Assembly (NCBI RefSeq): GCF_028882255.1
Contig: NZ_JARBUY010000003.1
Location: 643,018 to 707,017 of the forward strand
Direction: 5' to 3'
DNA length: 64,000 nucleotides
DNA from: Maribacter polysaccharolyticus
GTDB lineage: Bacteria > Bacteroidota > Bacteroidia > Flavobacteriales > Flavobacteriaceae
Shown: positions 62,342-64,000 of the stretch, piece after piece
Position numbering within the stretch: the stretch's first letter is position 1
Layout of the letters: each line of letters starts with the position of its first letter
Position numbers and translations under genes: made by a program
Notes under the pieces: generated by a model
Told to the model about the DNA's origin: nothing
Seen by the model: only the letters and a program-made list of their open reading frames with translations
Databases searched by the model: none

Positions 62342-64000
62342 ATGAAGTTACTTCATTTTTCAATATTGCTTTTTTTAGTTACTTCTATGGTAAAGGCCCA
62401 GGATTCTGCCGCTGATTGGCCTGTGCTTAAAACCTACGACCAAAACCATACCGACCGCATCGCCATGCCCGTTGGCGGTATTGGTACGGGAACCATTTCG
62501 TTAACAGGAAGGGGTGCATTTGAAGACTGGGAAATTATAAGTAGGCCTGCCAAAGGGTATAACCCAAAATATACCGGCGTGGAAGTTATCAATCGGGCAC
62601 CTTTTTTCTCCATCTATTTAAAAGAAGAAAATAAAGCGGCACAAGCTTTACTATTAGAGGGTCCGGTGCCTACAAAGTACGATGAAGGTTTTTATGGTTC
62701 AAAGGCACCCAATCACGGACTGCCCCGTTTTGCTCAAGCTACTTTTCAAACCGCTTATCCTTTTGGGCAAGTGTTGCTACGGGATAATAGTTTGCCTGTA
62801 GAAGTAACGGTTGGGGCGTTCAACCCTTTGATTCCCGGAAATACGGACGATAGTAGCCTCCCAATGGTCGTATTGAGCTATAAAGTGAAAAATACCAGCG
62901 ATAAGCCAATTACGATTTCTTTGGCGGGTAACATCCCCAATTTCATTGGGTTTGATGGTAAGGAAGGTCAAGCCTATCAAAATATCAATACCTACAAAGA
63001 GGCCATTGATCTGAAAGGTATCCATTATTCCGCGAGCCAAGAAATAGAGAAAGAAAGTCCGCAGTGGGGGACGTTTAGTTTAACAACCAATAGTGACGGT
63101 GAAGTTTCATATAGAACCGCCTGGAAACCGGGAGATTGGGGAAACAGCACTTTGGAGTTTTGGGATGATTATACCGATAATGGTTTATTGGAAGAAAGAA
63201 CGTCCGAACAAAAGAACAATATGGGGTCCTTAGCGGTAAAAACCACTTTAGCCCCCAACGAAGAAAAAGATATACGATTTTTTATCACTTGGCATTTCCC
63301 CAACCGACTTGGTTTTCAATATAAAGCCAATGTGGGCAATTACTATGCTACGCAATTTAAGGATTCATGGGAGGTCGCACGGAAAAATGTTCCCAGGATT
63401 CCCGAATTGGAAAAACAGACGAAAACCTTCGTAGATGCTTTTATCGAAAGTGATATCCCGGAAATCGTAAAGGAAGCTGCCTTGTTCAATTTAGCGCATT
63501 TGCGTACGCAACTCGCTTTTAGGACCAAATCGGGTTATTATTTAGGTTGGGAAGGTATCAAGGATAACGAAGGTAGTGGTTCAGGGTCTTGCACCCATGT
63601 TTGGAATTACGAACAGACCATCCCGTTTTTATTCGGCGATGTGGCCCAAAACATGCGCGAAGTGGAGTTTGGGTATGCGACCAACGATCGAGGATTGATG
63701 AGTTACCGTATTTATTTGCCATTGGAAACTAATGCCACAAGTTTTGGTTTGGCCGCCGCCGACGGACAAATGGGGTGTATAATGAAATACTACCGTGAAT
63801 GGCAGCTTTCGGGTGATGACGCTTTTTTGAAAAAGAATTGGCCAATGGTGAAAAAAGCTTTGGAGTTCTGTTGGATCCCCAAAGGATGGGATCCCGATAA
63901 AGATGGCGTTATGGAAGGTAGTCAGCACAATACCATGGATGTTGAATATTATGGCCCCAACCCGCAAATGGGCTTTTGGTACCTCGGGGCCTTACGGGCA
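62342..64000 (+). CDS. GH116 family glycosidase, N-terminal part (runs off the window)
   Basis: The frame is open from ATG 62342 to the window end (553 codons, no stop). It has a signal peptide (LLHFSILLFLVTSMVKAQ). The GH116 N-terminal domain (RIAMPVGGIGTGTISLTG) and the start of the (alpha/alpha)6 catalytic domain follow (SGSGSCTHVWNYEQTIPFLFGDV, KDGVMEGSQHNTMDVEYYGPNPQ). The family includes beta-glucosidases, beta-xylosidases and N-acetylglucosaminidases. The catalytic acid/base lies beyond the edge. It is the last visible gene of the GntR-controlled operon. Confidence 0.9.
   Translation, partial: MKLLHFSILLFLVTSMVKAQDSAADWPVLKTYDQNHTDRIAMPVGGIGTGTISLTGRGAFEDWEIISRPAKGYNPKYTGVEVINRAPFFSIYLKEENKAAQALLLEGPVPTKYDEGFYGSKAPNHGLPRFAQATFQTAYPFGQVLLRDNSLPVEVTVGAFNPLIPGNTDDSSLPMVVLSYKVKNTSDKPITISLAGNIPNFIGFDGKEGQAYQNINTYKEAIDLKGIHYSASQEIEKESPQWGTFSLTTNSDGEVSYRTAWKPGDWGNSTLEFWDDYTDNGLLEERTSEQKNNMGSLAVKTTLAPNEEKDIRFFITWHFPNRLGFQYKANVGNYYATQFKDSWEVARKNVPRIPELEKQTKTFVDAFIESDIPEIVKEAALFNLAHLRTQLAFRTKSGYYLGWEGIKDNEGSGSGSCTHVWNYEQTIPFLFGDVAQNMREVEFGYATNDRGLMSYRIYLPLETNATSFGLAAADGQMGCIMKYYREWQLSGDDAFLKKNWPMVKKALEFCWIPKGWDPDKDGVMEGSQHNTMDVEYYGPNPQMGFWYLGALRA

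Noticed and set aside
1-64000. CRISPR arrays, rRNA genes and prophage structural genes
   Set aside because: No regularly spaced repeats, rRNA-like sequence or phage proteins were seen in the window.

Overview
The window is from a marine-type flavobacterium (Bacteroidota, probably Flavobacteriaceae). Supporting signs are SusC/SusD pairs, hybrid two-component PUL regulators with AraC output, several S1 sulfatases, TAnnTTTG-type -7 promoter boxes and weak Shine-Dalgarno signals. No rRNA, CRISPR array, transposase or integrase was found.

Layout. (1) 1-5.3 kb: housekeeping and small genes (hemW end, cyclase family, DUF4260, DUF4230, Dabb, MmcQ/YjbR, a membrane-anchored MutS-like ATPase). (2) 5.3-21.5 kb: a nitric-oxide-type sensory phosphorelay (CheY-like receiver, H-NOX, soluble PAS histidine kinase, Hpt, LytTR response regulator). 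It sits next to an uncharacterised exopolysaccharide locus: TPR/beta-barrel export protein, flippase, GT4, clan GH-A hydrolase, Ig-like lipoprotein, giant GT-C membrane protein and a receiver-GT2 fusion. Four promoters here share one architecture: an AlgR-like box CCATTCGTCTA, a second repeat exactly 21 bp on, and a -7 box exactly 41 bp after the start of that repeat. They precede the signalling operon, the flippase, the GT4 and the receiver-GT2. I propose that the LytTR regulator ties H-NOX signalling directly to polysaccharide synthesis. This is the most likely undescribed system in the window.

(3) 21.5-25.3 kb: DUF4407, PhnA-like and M20 peptidase genes. (4) 25.3-38.2 kb: a fructan utilisation locus (periplasmic-binding-protein-type hybrid regulator, MFS sugar porter, GH32, SusC, SusD, PfkB sugar kinase). 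It is bracketed by two perfect 120-bp copies of a tRNA-Leu(UAG) gene plus its leader, so it looks like a discrete island.

(5) 38.5-64 kb: a locus for a sulfated galactose/fucose-containing polysaccharide. It has galT, galK, a GntR-type repressor, an SGLT-like symporter, a propeller-type hybrid regulator and a TonB receptor without SusD. It also has GH29, an unclassified GH29-like barrel protein, three intact sulfatases, a GH97 with a substituted nucleophile region, and GH116. The same 16-bp GntR-type operator lies at the gntR/symporter promoters and at the GH97-sulfatase-GH116 operon promoter, linking Leloir galactose catabolism with desulfation and hydrolysis. The locus also carries decay products: a truncated GH116 and a frameshifted sulfatase tail.
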